Below are positions 7,672-17,413 of a stretch of DNA of 64,000 nucleotides, in pieces. The stretch is from the NCBI GenBank assembly GCA_902622245.1, contig CACNPC010000001.1:62001-126000 (forward strand), in the 5' to 3' direction. The stretch comes from an uncultured Pelagibacteraceae bacterium. GTDB lineage: Bacteria > Pseudomonadota > Alphaproteobacteria > Pelagibacterales > Pelagibacteraceae. Made by a program: the position numbers and the translations under genes. Numbering within the stretch: position 1 is the first letter of the stretch; each line of letters begins with the position of its first letter. The notes below the pieces were generated by a model, which ran no database searches, was not told where the DNA came from, and saw nothing but the letters and a program-made list of their open reading frames with translations.

Positions 7672-8112
7672 TTGGAAGCTGATAAATCAAGACCATTTGT
7701 ATTATATGTTGCTGAAATCATTTATCGAAAGATATATGAAATCAAGATTAAAAATCCAAATTTAACTAATATTCAAGCTTTTGAAATATTTATTGCATCA
7801 GATGATTATAATGAAATTAGTTCAGGAAATTTTCATGATAAATGGTTTAAAGAACTTGAGAGCAATGACTACGTAGATAAATCTACAAAAAAAAAGATTA
7901 ATCAAGAAACTATAAGACTTTTACAAATACAAAAAGATACTATGATTAAACAATTAATGAAAATCCCAAAATTATATTATGCAAAAAGTCACTTTCCTTT
8001 GGAATTATCTCAAAGAGCATTTGATCATTTGTGGAGAGTTTGTGAAAGTTATGAACTTTGGTGTAAAGAAACTAAACAAAATGGATTAATATTATTAAAT
8101 TTAACAGAATAA
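7672..8112 (+). CDS. Hypothetical protein with TTG start
   Basis: 146 residues, soluble, not recognised. The TTG start at 7672 is supported by a GAGGAG Shine-Dalgarno at 7660-7665, six bases upstream, overlapping the stop of the GNAT gene. The protein is mainly helical and basic in the middle (NQETIRLLQIQKDTMIKQLM) and ends in a Trp/Cys-bearing helix (AFDHLWRVCESYELWCKE). It lies 3 bases before the permease gene. Tight spacing on both sides suggests an operon GNAT - unknown - permease. No function is proposed. Confidence 0.7.
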   Translation: MEADKSRPFVLYVAEIIYRKIYEIKIKNPNLTNIQAFEIFIASDDYNEISSGNFHDKWFKELESNDYVDKSTKKKINQETIRLLQIQKDTMIKQLMKIPKLYYAKSHFPLELSQRAFDHLWRVCESYELWCKETKQNGLILLNLTE

Positions 8113-8115
8113 TTT

Positions 8116-9732
8116 ATGAGTAATAAAATTTTGAGATTTATAGATAGTACTTTAATAGATTTAGGAAGACAGTTTAAGTGGACCTATCTACCACCATTGA
8201 TGATTTATCTTGCTGCTGGTATTTCAGGACTAACAGGTATTGTTGGAACTTTTTTTGTTAAAGACTATCTAAACTTATCTGCTGCTTTTCTTGCTGGACT
8301 GGGTTTTTGGGCTGGAATTCCATGGGCATTGAAGATGCCTTTAGGTCATCTTGTTGATCTAATCTGGAATAAAAAAAATTACATGGTTTTTGTTGGAGCA
8401 TCCTTAATCTCATTAAGTTTAATTATAATGTACGGTTTAATAATTCATACTGAATGGATGTCCTCAATTCTTTCAGTGGAAACATGGTTTGTGATCAGTG
8501 TTTTGCTTGCTCCGATTGGTTATGTTGTGCAAGATGTTGTAGCCGATGCTATGACTGTAGAAGCAGTTCCTTTAGTTGATGATAGTGGAAATAAATTTTC
8601 AAGAGATGAAATCAAACTTATGCATACAACAATGCAAACTCTTGGAAGATTTGCAATAATTGGTGGAACTGTTTTAGTTGCTTTAGCTAACGTTATCCTC
8701 TTTAAAGGAGTAGACGATCTTGAACAAGCAGATAAGATAAGTTTATACGGTTCAATTTATATATATGCTTTAATTATACCAATTGTATCCGTTCTTGGAA
8801 TATTTCTCGCTTCATATTTAAAAAATCAAAAGAAAAGAAAACTTATTGAACAAGGTCTTGAGGGTGACCAAGATTATGCTCCTTCAGAGAAAACTGAAGT
8901 AAACTGGTGGATATTAGGTGGAAGTTTAGTTTTTGTTATTTTCACTTTAGGTATTGGATCATTCAAAGTGCCATTTGCTCAAGAAATTGTTTTTGTAGGT
9001 TCAATGGCAATTATTCTATTTTTAATGAATAAATTAGTTAAAGAACTTCCTCAGGATTTAAGACTTACTGTTGTAGGGACAGCAATAATAATTTTTATTT
9101 TTAGAGCAATGCCAGGACCTGGTCCAGGTTTATCTTGGTTTGAAATTGATGTACTTGAATTCAATGAACAATTTTTTTCAGTGTTATCACTTATTGCATC
9201 AGTTTTAACCCTTGTAGGGATTATCTTATTAAGACCATTTATGGCAAACAACTCAATAGCTAAAATAATAGTGATTTTATCCATTGCAGGTGCAATTTTA
9301 TTTTTACCAAGTGTTGGTATGTATTATGGATTTCACAATTGGACATCATCAATTACTAATGGAGTTGTTGATGCCAAGTTTATTGCAATATTAAATACTG
9401 CACTTGAGTCACCTTTGGGACAAGTCTCAATGATACCTTTGCTTGCATGGATTGCTAAAAATGCTCCGTCGCACTTAAAAGCAACTTTCTTTGCAGTATT
9501 CGCATCTTTTACAAATCTTGCTTTATCAGCAAGTGCTTTAGGGACTAAATATTTAAATGAAATTTATGTTATTACTAGAGAAGTAAAAGATAAGGTAACA
9601 AACGCTATTCTTACCACTGCCGATTATTCAGATCTAGGTATTTTGTTGATAACAGTAACACTAATAACTTTAATAATTCCAATTGTGTTTGTGGTTATAA
9701 TTCAAAAGACTAAATTTAAAACTTCAGAATAA
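8116..9732 (+). CDS. MFS-type permease, BT1 (folate/biopterin transporter)-like
   Basis: 538 residues with about 12 hydrophobic helices. GYVVQDVVADAMTVEAVP near residues 135-152 resembles the D-V-V-A-D-A motif of the BT1 family, a branch of the major facilitator superfamily whose known members carry folates, pterins or S-adenosylmethionine; others of this family have unknown cargo. A hydrophilic central loop (about 235-262, YLKNQKKRKLIEQG) separates two six-helix halves. RDEIKLMHTTMQTLGRFAIIGG fits the loop and start of helix 6. The real substrate is uncertain. In this methyl-folate-rich region a pterin or folate cargo would make sense but is inference. Confidence 0.7.
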   Translation: MSNKILRFIDSTLIDLGRQFKWTYLPPLMIYLAAGISGLTGIVGTFFVKDYLNLSAAFLAGLGFWAGIPWALKMPLGHLVDLIWNKKNYMVFVGASLISLSLIIMYGLIIHTEWMSSILSVETWFVISVLLAPIGYVVQDVVADAMTVEAVPLVDDSGNKFSRDEIKLMHTTMQTLGRFAIIGGTVLVALANVILFKGVDDLEQADKISLYGSIYIYALIIPIVSVLGIFLASYLKNQKKRKLIEQGLEGDQDYAPSEKTEVNWWILGGSLVFVIFTLGIGSFKVPFAQEIVFVGSMAIILFLMNKLVKELPQDLRLTVVGTAIIIFIFRAMPGPGPGLSWFEIDVLEFNEQFFSVLSLIASVLTLVGIILLRPFMANNSIAKIIVILSIAGAILFLPSVGMYYGFHNWTSSITNGVVDAKFIAILNTALESPLGQVSMIPLLAWIAKNAPSHLKATFFAVFASFTNLALSASALGTKYLNEIYVITREVKDKVTNAILTTADYSDLGILLITVTLITLIIPIVFVVIIQKTKFKTSE

Positions 9733-9735
9733 TTT

Positions 9736-10314
9736 TTATTCAGCTTTATAGCCAAATTCTAAACAAGCATCAGTTATTGAATGATAAAGAGATTCTCCAA
9801 AACTTCTTAAAGCAAATATTCTTACTTTTCTTGGATTTGAACTAATAAAATCAATAGTTATTGTGATTGCATGAAAAGCAGAATTAGAACATTTTCCTTC
9901 ATCAAGACCATCTAAATTTAACGGACAACCCTTTTTCAATACTTCATCTACCAAAGAACCTTCTAATTCAAGTATTGTTCTTGAATGAGATAGATCAGTT
10001 AATGCAAAATGATCATGACTTAGGTTTTCTAAAATAGATTTTTCTATTTCTTTATTCGTTGAAACGACCAACCAATTATCAGGTCCCATCCATAAAATTC
10101 TTGTATTAGTATTTGAAGATACCAAGAGTGTCTCAGGTAAATTTAAATTATCTATTTTTATTTTATCAATACTAATTGAAGATTTTTTATATTTAACAAT
10201 TTGATAAATCAAAACATCCTTGATTTCTCTAATATTTATTAGCTCATCTTTACTATCGTGATTGCCAAACAATCCATGTTTATGAATATTTTCTAGTGCA
10301 GAAACATTTTTCAT
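9736..10314 (-). CDS. Sarcosine oxidase-type gamma subunit (SoxG or MgdD)
   Basis: 192 residues, last gene of a minus-strand operon soxB-D-A-G type, overlapping the alpha subunit stop by four bases (ATGA). The family is the small gamma chain of heterotetrameric sarcosine oxidase; N-methylglutamate dehydrogenase has a homologous chain. Recognisable parts are RILWMGPDNWLVVS (about 68-81), DLSHSRTILELEG (about 107-119) and the C-terminal RKVRIFALRSFGESLYHSITDAC-type segment. This chain is GcvT-like in fold and contacts alpha. The operon is convergent with the permease gene. Confidence 0.85.
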   Translation of the reverse strand: MKNVSALENIHKHGLFGNHDSKDELINIREIKDVLIYQIVKYKKSSISIDKIKIDNLNLPETLLVSSNTNTRILWMGPDNWLVVSTNKEIEKSILENLSHDHFALTDLSHSRTILELEGSLVDEVLKKGCPLNLDGLDEGKCSNSAFHAITITIDFISSNPRKVRIFALRSFGESLYHSITDACLEFGYKAE

Positions 10315-13307
10315 GATCTAACTCTTTTTCCTTCAGGGTCAACATAATGTGAAGATATAACTTCTACTTCAATTGATTTATTTTTTAATGGTGATACCGC
10401 AAAAAACTTTTTACCTATCATATTTTTTCCATCTTTCATTATTGCCAGAGAAAATGGATTATTATTTTCTACACTCCAACAAGAAGAAGAAACGTGACCA
10501 AGTTTAGGGTTTGGTAATTTTGCATTCTGATCTTGGACGATATGAGATCCTTCAGGAATACTAGACTTTCTATCAATTGGAATAAGTCCAACAATTTTTT
10601 GTCTGCTCTCAACATTAAATGCTTCTCTCCCTAAAGAATTTTTGCCGATAAAATCTTTTTTCTTTGAAACTAATCCATTTAATGAAACATCTGATGGGAT
10701 TGTTCGACCATCTAATTCTGGCCCTGCAACGTGTCCCATTTCTATTCTTAATGTTGACAAAGCTTCAGTTCCATAAGGCTGATTTCCAAAATCTTTTCCT
10801 ACTTCCATCATTTTCTCCCACATGAACATGCCATGATCTGATTTGACATTAATCTCATATGCAAGCTCACCAGAAAATGAAATTCTAAAAATTCTTGATG
10901 GAACACCAAAAAATTCTGCTTCTTTATAGCCCATAAAAGGCAAAGCTTCATTTGATACGTCTAAGTCCGGATATAATTTTGATAACATGTCTCTAGATTT
11001 AGGTCCAGCAATTGCAGCCCCTGCCCATTGCTCAGTTGTAGAGACAACATTTACATTTAATTCTGGCCAAACAATTTGAAGATAATATTCTAAGTGAGAT
11101 AAAACATTTGCAGCTTGTGCAGTTGTTGTTGTCATATGATAATGATTTTCTGAAATTCTTGTTGTTGTTCCATCGTCCATGACAATTCCATCTTCTCTAA
11201 GCATCAATCCATATCTTGCTTTTCCAACAGGTAATTTCATCCAAGCATTTGTATAAACTCTATTTAAAAATTCTGCTGCGTCTGGACCTTTAATATCAAT
11301 TTTTCCTAATGTAGTTACATCGCATATACCAACATTCTCTCTAACATTTTTTGCCTCTCTCTTTGAAGCTTCAAATAAAGTTTCACTTCCTAGCTTATAA
11401 TATCGAGGTCTTTTCCAAGCACCTGCATCAACAAATACAGCATTATTTTTCTCATGCCATTCATGCATTGGGGTTTTTCTAGTCGGCATATATTCCATAC
11501 CTACTTCACGACCAACTATTGTCCCGATTGTAATTGGTGTGAAAGGTGGTCTAAATGTTGTGTGTCCCACTTCAGGAACTATTTTATTTTCTATATTAGA
11601 TACCAACTGAAGGCCATTTAAATTACTTGTACGGCCTTGATCTGTTGCCATTCCAAGAGTTGTGTATCTTTTGACATGCTCTATTGATCTGTAGCCTTCT
11701 CTTAGTGCGATTTCTATATCAGAAACAGATACATCATTTTGAAAATCAACAAATCTTTTTGGATTTTCATTCTTAGGTAACGGCATACACCAAAATTTAT
11801 CATGAGCTCCGTATTTCTTTTCATTTACATTTGGAATTGAGATTTCTGTTTTAGTCTCTGTAATTTTTGCGGAAAGATTTGAACCATTTTCAAAACCATG
11901 TTTTAAACTTTCTTCTAATGTGAATGATCCATTTGCAGCGCCAACTGAGGTCTCATGTTGTTTTTTCTTATCTGGAATAAATGCATCAATTTTTTCTTCA
12001 TACTTAAGTTTATTTCCTGATTGTGATGCTAAATGAACCGATGGTGTCCAAAATCCAGACACACAAATACAATCACAATCTACAGTTTCTATTTTTTCAA
12101 AAGAATTTTTATCTTTATTCAGTTTGCCAATTTTTGCAGATTTAACTTTTTTGTATCCATTAGCGACAATAACACCGTGGGAAAATCTTATATCAATTCC
12201 CTTTGATTTAGCTTCATCGATTAATTCTGATGAATGTTCTTCTCTAGTATCTAATATAATTGGTTCAACATTATTTTTTTTGAACTCTAAAGCTGTTTCA
12301 TATGCACTATCGTTATTTGTAAATATTAAAGGTTTCTTTCCAACCAATACTCCGTAGACTTTCATATATTCTTTTGCAGCTGCTGATAAAAAAATTCCTG
12401 GAGTATCATTGTTGCCGAACACAATTGGTCTTTCAATTGAACCAGTTGATAAAATTGTTTCTTTGGCTCTAATATACCAAAGTCTTTGTCTTGGGGTGAA
12501 TTTTGATTTTTTCTCTAAATGATCACTAACTCTCTCAAACATAACCAACATGTTATGATCATAGTAACCAAAAACTTGAGATCTATTTTTTACAGTTACA
12601 TTGGGCATAGATTTTAATTCAGTAATTATTTTTTCTGCCCAATCTTTTCCTGATAAATTATCGATGCTTACGTCATCAGTTAAAAGTGTTCCTCCAAATC
12701 TTGGTTTATCCTCAGCTAAAATTACTTTTGCTCCATTTTTTGCAGCAGCATATGCACTTGCTAATCCAGAGGGTCCGGATCCAGTAACTAACAAATCGCA
12801 ATACTCAAATTTATGTTCATATCTTTCTTTATCTTTTTCTATCGAAGCAACCCCTAATCCTGCAGCTTTTCTAATGAAAGGTTCGTAAATTTTATACCAG
12901 AAACTTTTAGGCCACATAAATGTTTTATAATAAAACCCAGCAGGGAAAAACATTTTTAAAAAATTATTAATTGCACCGACATCAAAATTTACTGATGGCC
13001 AACAGTTTTGGCTTGTTGCAGACAAACCTTCAACCAGTTCCATTTCTGTTGCATTAACATTAGGTTCTGAATGACCATTGAATTCTACTTGAAGCTTTGC
13101 GTTTGGCTCTTCTACTCCTGCACCAAAAAAACCTCTTGGTCTATGATATTTAAAACTTCTACCAACTAGGTGTATTCCATTTGCAATCAAAGCAGATGCA
13201 ATTGTATCACCTTCAAATCCAAATAATTTTTTACCATTAAAAGTAAAAGATATTTTTTTGTTTCGATTAATTAATCCCTCTTTATTTAATCTAAAAGGTT
13301 GGCTCAT
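10311..13307 (-). CDS. Sarcosine oxidase-type alpha subunit (SoxA or MgdC)
   Basis: 998 residues, the normal length. Domains in order: a ferredoxin-like N-terminal domain without iron-sulfur cysteines (about 15-105), a dinucleotide-binding domain with GSGPSGLAS at 176-184, a central helical region, and a C-terminal GcvT-like folate-binding half from about 610 with ENVGICDVTTLGKIDIKGPD, a GAAIAGPKSRDML segment and ALSTLRIEMGH. The family oxidatively demethylates an N-methyl amino acid and passes the one-carbon unit to tetrahydrofolate. Sarcosine oxidase and N-methylglutamate dehydrogenase share this architecture. The nearby mgsABC genes make the second reading attractive. Overlaps both neighbours by four bases. 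Confidence 0.93.
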   Translation of the reverse strand: MSQPFRLNKEGLINRNKKISFTFNGKKLFGFEGDTIASALIANGIHLVGRSFKYHRPRGFFGAGVEEPNAKLQVEFNGHSEPNVNATEMELVEGLSATSQNCWPSVNFDVGAINNFLKMFFPAGFYYKTFMWPKSFWYKIYEPFIRKAAGLGVASIEKDKERYEHKFEYCDLLVTGSGPSGLASAYAAAKNGAKVILAEDKPRFGGTLLTDDVSIDNLSGKDWAEKIITELKSMPNVTVKNRSQVFGYYDHNMLVMFERVSDHLEKKSKFTPRQRLWYIRAKETILSTGSIERPIVFGNNDTPGIFLSAAAKEYMKVYGVLVGKKPLIFTNNDSAYETALEFKKNNVEPIILDTREEHSSELIDEAKSKGIDIRFSHGVIVANGYKKVKSAKIGKLNKDKNSFEKIETVDCDCICVSGFWTPSVHLASQSGNKLKYEEKIDAFIPDKKKQHETSVGAANGSFTLEESLKHGFENGSNLSAKITETKTEISIPNVNEKKYGAHDKFWCMPLPKNENPKRFVDFQNDVSVSDIEIALREGYRSIEHVKRYTTLGMATDQGRTSNLNGLQLVSNIENKIVPEVGHTTFRPPFTPITIGTIVGREVGMEYMPTRKTPMHEWHEKNNAVFVDAGAWKRPRYYKLGSETLFEASKREAKNVRENVGICDVTTLGKIDIKGPDAAEFLNRVYTNAWMKLPVGKARYGLMLREDGIVMDDGTTTRISENHYHMTTTTAQAANVLSHLEYYLQIVWPELNVNVVSTTEQWAGAAIAGPKSRDMLSKLYPDLDVSNEALPFMGYKEAEFFGVPSRIFRISFSGELAYEINVKSDHGMFMWEKMMEVGKDFGNQPYGTEALSTLRIEMGHVAGPELDGRTIPSDVSLNGLVSKKKDFIGKNSLGREAFNVESRQKIVGLIPIDRKSSIPEGSHIVQDQNAKLPNPKLGHVSSSCWSVENNNPFSLAIMKDGKNMIGKKFFAVSPLKNKSIEVEVISSHYVDPEGKRVRS

Positions 13308-13573
13308 CTTATTTCTTCTGTGACTTTTGCTGTTTGGAAAATTTCATGCGTAGCGGTGTCTCTTTGCACCTTAATCCATTGTCTACATCCAGCTATATGT
13401 TGCCATAACTCTATATGTTTCCCTCTTGGACTTTTTCTCATATAAACAAAATTATCCCAATCCTCGCTTGATACTTCTTCATTTATATTAGGTCTTTTTA
13501 CAGTTGCATCACCTCCATATGAAAATTCTTTTTGTGCTCTTAAACCGCAATAAGGACATTTGATGTATAACAT
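13304..13573 (-). CDS. Sarcosine oxidase-type delta subunit (SoxD or MgdB), zinc binding
   Basis: 89 residues. C6-P-Y-C9 at the N-terminus and H59-x-x-x-C63 (QHIAGCRQW) supply the four zinc ligands expected for the delta chain of heterotetrameric sarcosine oxidase. RKSPRGKHIELWQH is the conserved core. The protein is structural and holds the alpha and beta chains together. It starts three bases after the beta subunit stop and overlaps the alpha subunit start by four bases, so stoichiometric co-translation is likely. Confidence 0.93.
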   Translation of the reverse strand: MLYIKCPYCGLRAQKEFSYGGDATVKRPNINEEVSSEDWDNFVYMRKSPRGKHIELWQHIAGCRQWIKVQRDTATHEIFQTAKVTEEIR

Positions 13574-13576
13574 TTT

Positions 13577-14833
13577 TTAACCAATCCAGGTTTTAGTTCC
13601 TAAACCTTTTTCATCTAAAAGATGGCCTGTAGAAAATCTATTTAATCTTAAATCTGAATTTAATTCATGAACTTGATCTTGCGCAATTGTGTGAGCAAAT
13701 GTCCAACCTGAGACAGGAGTTGATTTAAAACCTCCATAACACCATCCGCAATTTAAATATAAACCTTCAATATGAGTTTTATCAATTATTGGTGAACCAT
13801 CCATAGACATATCCATGATCCCTCCCCATGTCCTTAACATTTTTAATCTACTTAAAAATGGAAACAAAGCTAAGCCACCTGTCAATACATGTTGTATAGT
13901 TGGCAAGTTGCCTCTTTGAGCATAACTATTATATCCATCAAGATCACCGCCCATTACCATCTCACCTTTATCTGATTGACTTATATAAAAGTGGCCTGCA
14001 CCAAAAGTTACTACTCCGTCTAATAATGGTTTTACAGGTTCTGAAACACAAGCTTGCAGTACATGAGTTTCTATCGGCAGTGTCATATTTAATTTTTCAG
14101 CTAATATATTTGTGCTACCTGCAACACATAATCCAACTTTTTTTGCTTTAATATCTCCTCTTGAAGTTCTAATTCCTTTTATCTTTCCATTAACAACATC
14201 AAAACCAGTGACCTCACAATGTTGTATAATATCTACTCCCATATCATCTGCTTGACGTGCATAACCCCAAGCAACAGCATCATGTCTTGCGGTACCAGCG
14301 CTTGGTTGCATTAAACCACCAAAGATTGGGAAACGTACTTCATCACTAAAGTCAGCCATTGGAATTAATTTTTTAACTTCTTCTCTATCTAATAACTTTG
14401 CATCTATTCCATTTAATCTCATAGAGTTTCCTCTTCGAGCGTAGGCGTTCATTTGAGCATCTGAGTGGGCTAAGTTTATTATTCCCCTTGGAGAAAACAT
14501 CACATTAAAGTTCAGTTCTTGACTTAAGTTTCTCCATAAATCCATTCCAAATTCATTAAATCTTGCATTAGCATCGTACATAAAATTTGATCTTATGATC
14601 GTTGTATTTCGACCAACATTTCCACCACCAATCCAGCCTTTCTCAATGATAGCTACATTTCTAATATTATGTTCTTTTGCTAAATAATATGCAGTAGCAA
14701 GACCGTGCCCTCCGCCTCCAATGATGACTACATCATATTCACTTTTTGGAGTTGGATCTTTCCAAGCAACTTCCCAATTTTGGTGATTGGAGAAAGCATT
14801 TTTGATTAGACTAAATACTGAATATTTCTGCAT
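13577..14833 (-). CDS. Sarcosine oxidase-type beta subunit (SoxB or MgdA), flavin oxidoreductase
   Basis: 418 residues, first gene of the operon. An FAD-binding GGGGHG loop lies at 39-44 (VVIIGGGGHGLATAYYLAKE), followed by GRNTTIIRSNF (75-84) and GTARHDAVAWG with His184, which sits where the covalent FMN histidine of heterotetrameric sarcosine oxidases is expected. The C-terminal GWCYGGFKSTPVSG closes the FAD site. The chain carries the amine-oxidising active site. Substrate (sarcosine or N-methylglutamate) cannot be decided by reading; the segment FPIFGGLMQPSAG differs from the SoxB sequences I remember. Promoters must lie in the 121-base gap shared with fhs. Confidence 0.9.
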   Translation of the reverse strand: MQKYSVFSLIKNAFSNHQNWEVAWKDPTPKSEYDVVIIGGGGHGLATAYYLAKEHNIRNVAIIEKGWIGGGNVGRNTTIIRSNFMYDANARFNEFGMDLWRNLSQELNFNVMFSPRGIINLAHSDAQMNAYARRGNSMRLNGIDAKLLDREEVKKLIPMADFSDEVRFPIFGGLMQPSAGTARHDAVAWGYARQADDMGVDIIQHCEVTGFDVVNGKIKGIRTSRGDIKAKKVGLCVAGSTNILAEKLNMTLPIETHVLQACVSEPVKPLLDGVVTFGAGHFYISQSDKGEMVMGGDLDGYNSYAQRGNLPTIQHVLTGGLALFPFLSRLKMLRTWGGIMDMSMDGSPIIDKTHIEGLYLNCGWCYGGFKSTPVSGWTFAHTIAQDQVHELNSDLRLNRFSTGHLLDEKGLGTKTWIG

Positions 14834-14954
14834 TCGTAAGTTTTATAAAATTAAATATAAGTTTTTGCTAATTTTTTTTATATATATTTTTTAGATGTTT
14901 AAATACGTGACAAAAAAGGATAGTAATTCTGCTCATTAATAAGTAATTAGATTT
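14834..14954. promoter_or_regulatory. Divergent promoter region between the sox/mgd operon and fhs
   Basis: 121 bases separate the outward-facing starts of the soxB/mgdA-type gene and fhs. The stretch is A/T rich with T runs and no clear hairpin, riboswitch or perfect palindrome that I can find. It must hold promoters for both directions. Co-control of the demethylating dehydrogenase and of the folate ligase that handles its product would be sensible, but no operator is visible. Confidence 0.45.
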
Positions 14955-16634
14955 ATGTCAAAATCAGATATCCAAATTGCACGAGAAGCAAAAATGAAAC
15001 CCATAAATGAGATTTTGGGTAAAATTAATGTTCCAGATGAACCAAGTGCTTTTAGCCCTATGGGACGTCATATTGCTAAAATAAATTTAGAATATTTGGA
15101 TAGTTTAAAAGATAAACAAAATGGAAAATTAATTTTAGTTACTGCAATTACACCAACTCCTGCAGGTGAGGGAAAAACCACTACGTCAGTTGGTTTAAAT
15201 GATGGATTAAATAAAATTGGTAAAAATTCTATAGTGTGTTTACGTGAACCTAGTTTAGGTCCTTCATTTGGAATGAAAGGGGGGGCAGCAGGTGGTGGAT
15301 ATGCTCAAGTTGTTCCAATGGAACAGATCAATTTACATTTTACAGGAGACTTCCATGCAATTACATCTGCTCACAATTTACTGTCAGCGTTAATTGATAA
15401 TCATATTTATTGGGGGAATAAATTAAACATAGATGTAAGAAGAGTAGTTTGGAGAAGAGTCATGGACATGAATGATAGATCTTTAAGATCTATCAATATT
15501 AATTTGGGTGGAGTTGCAAATGGTTTTCCAAGAGAAGATGGTTTTGATATTACAGTAGCATCTGAAATAATGGCTATCTTTTGTTTAGCAAATGATCTTG
15601 AAGATTTGGAAAAGAGAATAGGTAATATTACAGTTGCTTATACTAGAGATAGAAAGCCTATTTTTGCAAAAGATTTAAATGCTCATGGACCAATGACTGT
15701 TTTGTTAAAAGAAGCAATCAGGCCTAACGTAACTCAAACGTTAGAAAATAATCCAGCAATTATTCATGGTGGTCCTTTTGCGAATATTGCTCATGGATGT
15801 AACTCTGTGATAGCAACTAAAGCAGGTCTAAAACTGGCCGATTATGTTGTTACTGAAGCTGGATTTGGAGCAGACCTAGGAGCAGAAAAATTTCTAGATA
15901 TTAAATGTAGAAAATCAAATTTAAAACCTGAGTGTGTAGTTATTGTTGCAACAATTAGAGCATTAAAAATGCACGGCGGTGTAGCTAAAGATGATTTAAA
16001 AAATGAAAATGTAGAAGCGTTAAAAAAAGGTTTAGTAAATTTAGAAAGACATATTGAAAACGTAAAAAAATTTGGTTTACCGGTAGCGGTTGCTGTTAAT
16101 CATTTTGTTGCTGATACAGATAATGAGGTAAAAGAGTTAATAAATGCTTGTGATAATATGGGAGTCAAAGCCACTTTATGCACTCATTGGTCAAATGGTG
16201 GCGAAGGGACAAAAGAACTTGCCTCACATGTTGTAGATTTAATTGATAAAAAACAAGCAAATTTTAAATTTTTATATGATGAAAAAACACCTTTGCTAAA
16301 GAAAGTTGAAACTGTTGCAAAAGAAATTTATCGAGCAAACGAAGTTGTTGCTGACAGTAAAATAAAAGATCAATTAAAATCTTTTGAAGAAGCGGGTTAT
16401 GGAAATTTACCTATATGCGTAGCAAAAACACAATATAGTTTTTCTACTGATCCAAACGCAAAAGGTGCTCCAACAGGCCATTCATTACCAATTAGAGAAG
16501 TAAGATTATCTTCAGGTGCAGAGTTTATTGTTGTTATATGTGGAGCCATCATGACAATGCCTGGACTTCCAAGAGTTCCTGCGGCAGACTCTATCAAGCT
16601 AAATGAAAAAGGTGAAATAGAAGGCTTGTTCTAA
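14955..16634 (+). CDS. fhs: Formate-tetrahydrofolate ligase Fhs
   Basis: 559 residues, the usual size. The ATP-binding loop TPAGEGKT is at 68-75, preceded by [20 protein letters not shown] (about 110-124), [19 protein letters not shown] text (here [15 protein letters not shown]) and the C-terminal [17 protein letters not shown] are family hallmarks. The enzyme joins formate and tetrahydrofolate with ATP to give 10-formyl-THF, or runs in reverse to yield formate and ATP. Divergent from the sox/mgd operon, it probably handles the methyl-derived one-carbon units made there. The 3' end overlaps the convergent amidotransferase gene by four bases. Confidence 0.97.
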   Translation: MSKSDIQIAREAKMKPINEILGKINVPDEPSAFSPMGRHIAKINLEYLDSLKDKQNGKLILVTAITPTPAGEGKTTTSVGLNDGLNKIGKNSIVCLREPSLGPSFGMKGGAAGGGYAQVVPMEQINLHFTGDFHAITSAHNLLSALIDNHIYWGNKLNIDVRRVVWRRVMDMNDRSLRSININLGGVANGFPREDGFDITVASEIMAIFCLANDLEDLEKRIGNITVAYTRDRKPIFAKDLNAHGPMTVLLKEAIRPNVTQTLENNPAIIHGGPFANIAHGCNSVIATKAGLKLADYVVTEAGFGADLGAEKFLDIKCRKSNLKPECVVIVATIRALKMHGGVAKDDLKNENVEALKKGLVNLERHIENVKKFGLPVAVAVNHFVADTDNEVKELINACDNMGVKATLCTHWSNGGEGTKELASHVVDLIDKKQANFKFLYDEKTPLLKKVETVAKEIYRANEVVADSKIKDQLKSFEEAGYGNLPICVAKTQYSFSTDPNAKGAPTGHSLPIREVRLSSGAEFIVVICGAIMTMPGLPRVPAADSIKLNEKGEIEGLF

Positions 16635-17413
16635 TTTAAATTATTTAGCCAGTTTTCTAATTCTCTCATCCTTGCATCTTTATTTGAAATTTTATTTTCA
16701 TCTTCTATAATTTTTACATGAGAGTCTATTTCCATTTGATCAATAAATGCTTTTTTTTCTAAAAGTCGATCTCTCCTAAAATGAATTAAGCTTATCATTT
16801 TAGCATAAGTTATCTCTGGGTGATATTGAATTCCCCATACGTTCGTTGAACCAACACTAAAATTTATACCCATGACTTTATTTATTGGATTTGATGAAAG
16901 TAATGTAGAGCCCTCAGGTAATTTTACAACTTCATCAAAATTAAATGCAGGGGTATTAAATTTTTTATTTTTATTTTTATAAAGTGGATGTTTAAGGCCG
17001 TTTTCGTTTATTTCTATATCATGAGCTATTCCTCTATGAGCACCATTAGTGCATTTCTTTACTTCTCCACCAGCAACCGTTACAGCAACTTGCATTCCCC
17101 AACAAATTGCGAATATATTTTTTATATTCTTTTGACATTCCCTCATAAAATTAATTTGTCTTCTTATTTCTGGAGTATCATTATAAATATTTAAACTGCT
17201 ACCACCCCATATCATTCCATGATATTTAGTTAAATCTTTAGCTACTTCATTAATATTTTCATCTGATGAAGGATTAACAACATCAATATCTAATTGATCT
17301 GTAAAATAACTAATACTGTCTTTTAAACTTTCAGTATGAGTTTTAATTCCACCATCAGTAAAGCTTTGATTTTCTTCTCTAAGGTTACCTTCAACTATCA
17401 GAATTCTTTTCAT
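16631..17413 (-). CDS. Class I glutamine amidotransferase-like protein
   Basis: 260 residues, a stand-alone GATase1 domain of the GuaA-N type. The triad is complete: Cys104 in AICWGMQ, His198 and Glu200 in GIQYHPE. WGGSSLN (69-75) gives the oxyanion turn. Such proteins hydrolyse glutamine or a gamma-glutamyl compound. A C-terminal helical tail of about 50 residues follows the triad. It starts in a one-base overlap with the stop of the upstream alcohol dehydrogenase gene (TAATG), so the two form an operon. In a region rich in gamma-glutamyl-amide chemistry, hydrolysis of such an amide is possible but not shown. Confidence 0.88.
   Translation of the reverse strand: MKRILIVEGNLREENQSFTDGGIKTHTESLKDSISYFTDQLDIDVVNPSSDENINEVAKDLTKYHGMIWGGSSLNIYNDTPEIRRQINFMRECQKNIKNIFAICWGMQVAVTVAGGEVKKCTNGAHRGIAHDIEINENGLKHPLYKNKNKKFNTPAFNFDEVVKLPEGSTLLSSNPINKVMGINFSVGSTNVWGIQYHPEITYAKMISLIHFRRDRLLEKKAFIDQMEIDSHVKIIEDENKISNKDARMRELENWLNNLN

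Noticed and set aside
9051..9284. Minus-strand open frame within the BT1-like permease gene
   Set aside because: It lies wholly inside the membrane-protein coding frame and has no recognisable domain or start signal.
9727..9741. GAATAA-TTT-TTATTC inverted repeat at the convergent junction of the permease and soxG-type genes
   Set aside because: The repeat is made of the stop codons and A/T bases, with a 6-bp stem and a loop of three. It is too weak to call a terminator.
12124..12888. Open frames on the plus strand opposite the soxA-type gene
   Set aside because: They are shadows of a well-supported 998-residue gene, show no family motifs and have atypical composition.
14834..14954. Search for a folate or glycine riboswitch between the sox/mgd operon and fhs
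   Set aside because: None of the G/C-rich helices and conserved loops expected of those riboswitches can be found in this A/T-rich stretch.
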